In this document: positions 63,547 to 64,000 of the stretch, piece by piece
Layout: every line of letters begins with the position of its first letter
How positions within the stretch are numbered: the first letter of the stretch is position 1
Source: Rhodocyclaceae bacterium
GTDB taxonomy: Bacteria > Pseudomonadota > Gammaproteobacteria > Burkholderiales > Rhodocyclaceae
Reading direction: 5' to 3'
Length of the DNA stretch: 64,000 bases
Assembly: GCA_016702335.1 (NCBI GenBank)
Contig: JADJEF010000018.1
Coordinates: 186,001-250,000 of the forward strand
The notes under the pieces: model-generated
Told to the model about the DNA's origin: nothing
The model's database searches: none
The model's input: the letters and a program-made list of their open reading frames with translations, nothing else
Translations under genes and position numbers: made by a program

Positions 63547-64000
63547 CTATCGGTTTGAGTCGACGTTAGAGGGAGGACGAAGGAGGCTACGGAGGATGGG
63601 ATCGGACAGGCTGCCAACGTAGTGCGCTGGCAGAGCCCCGTGTTGCGTTGCCGGGAGCGTTTGGCTGTAGTCTGGCTTCCATGCCGTCCACAGCAAGGCT
63701 CTGGCGATTTCGTTGGCTGCCGAATGGGCACCGACAATGCATAGCATGGCGAGAAGGGACTTTCTGACGGTGTCGACGGTCGAATTATCTGTAAGCGTCT
63801 GCATGGTCAGAATAGCCAAAATGATTAACGCGGGGGTTGATCCGCGCAGCAGGAGGTCATTCGAAGGTCCGAAATGAACAAAAGGAAGGGTCGCCAGCAC
63901 CAAGAAGGCGGTCCAAAACAGGGGGCGCGAGTGCTTCAAGAGGCTATATAGAACGAGTGCTTGGCAGACGAACTCCATCAAAATGAATAGGGTGTAGTTG
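63547..64000 (-). CDS. Multi-pass membrane protein, C-terminal part only
   Basis: The frame is open to the window edge, so the 5' end lies beyond it. The visible 150 or so residues contain at least two membrane segments (FWTAFLVLATLPFVHFG and GSTPALIILAILTMQ), with SNDLLLRGSTPALI between them, then a soluble tail. Patterns of this kind occur in large membrane proteins of glycan loci, but I do not assign a family. Confidence 0.7.
   Translation of the reverse strand, partial: NYTLFILMEFVCQALVLYSLLKHSRPLFWTAFLVLATLPFVHFGPSNDLLLRGSTPALIILAILTMQTLTDNSTVDTVRKSLLAMLCIVGAHSAANEIARALLWTAWKPDYSQTLPATQHGALPAHYVGSLSDPILRSLLRPPSNVDSNR

Overview
The window looks like a chromosomal stretch of a betaproteobacterium, probably Rhodocyclales or a related order. 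This rests on gene order (hflK-hflC-DUF2065-hisZ-purA-tRNA-Leu-rnr, and murA-his operon-hinT-tatABC-degQ type protease), on a short-form HisG paired with HisZ, and on mlaA lying inside the mla operon. The assignment is inferred from synteny and family type; no database search was run. I see no insertion sequence, prophage or CRISPR array. The window opens inside hflK and closes inside a membrane-protein gene.

Layout. 1-11.4 kb is housekeeping: HflKC, HisZ, PurA, a minus-strand tRNA-Leu(CAG), RNase R, a fatty-acid desaturase, ribosomal proteins L28/L33, RadC, CoaBC and dUTPase. 11.5-14.5 kb (minus) holds an ExeA-like ATPase with a SPOR-like tail and an orphan sigma-54 response regulator. 14.7-20.2 kb is the Mla outer-membrane lipid transport operon plus an ABC-2 exporter. 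20.2-30.5 kb is ibaG, murA, the his operon, hinT and tatABC. Within the his operon, hisC is inverted onto the minus strand and carries a one-base frameshift. 30.5-41.1 kb is mixed: DegS/AlgW-like protease, NIF3-like protein, TonB-like protein, ankyrin protein, FimV-like protein, MsrA, a methyltransferase, a PaaN-like aldehyde dehydrogenase homologue lacking its catalytic residues, and SucCD.

41.3-62.7 kb is the most unusual part. A CHASE2 Ser/Thr kinase, a PP2C phosphatase, an FHA protein, a CHASE2 adenylate cyclase, a class II cyclic-nucleotide phosphodiesterase, a cyclic-nucleotide-binding/rhodanese protein, a PilB/GspE-type ATPase with an N-terminal GAF domain and a GAF/HD-GYP protein lie head to tail with almost no spacing. 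They are followed by a sigma-54-type promoter, a very short type IV pilin (60 residues), a small secreted four-cysteine protein, two TPR/O-GlcNAc-transferase-like glycosyltransferases (one fused to a methyltransferase), a three-gene ABC-transporter cassette reminiscent of pilGHI, and more glycosyltransferases. My reading is that phospho-threonine, cAMP and c-di-GMP signalling converge here on assembly of a glycosylated short-pilin filament.

A second pattern cuts across the window: a conserved 30-bp element (core aagtcggcgctggtg, ending near cggcgatt) occurs six times. Three copies lie 7-13 nt after stop codons. The other three lie inside reading frames (tatB in antisense, the ankyrin gene and the PP2C gene). 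It looks like a REP-type dispersed repeat that can be absorbed into coding sequence.
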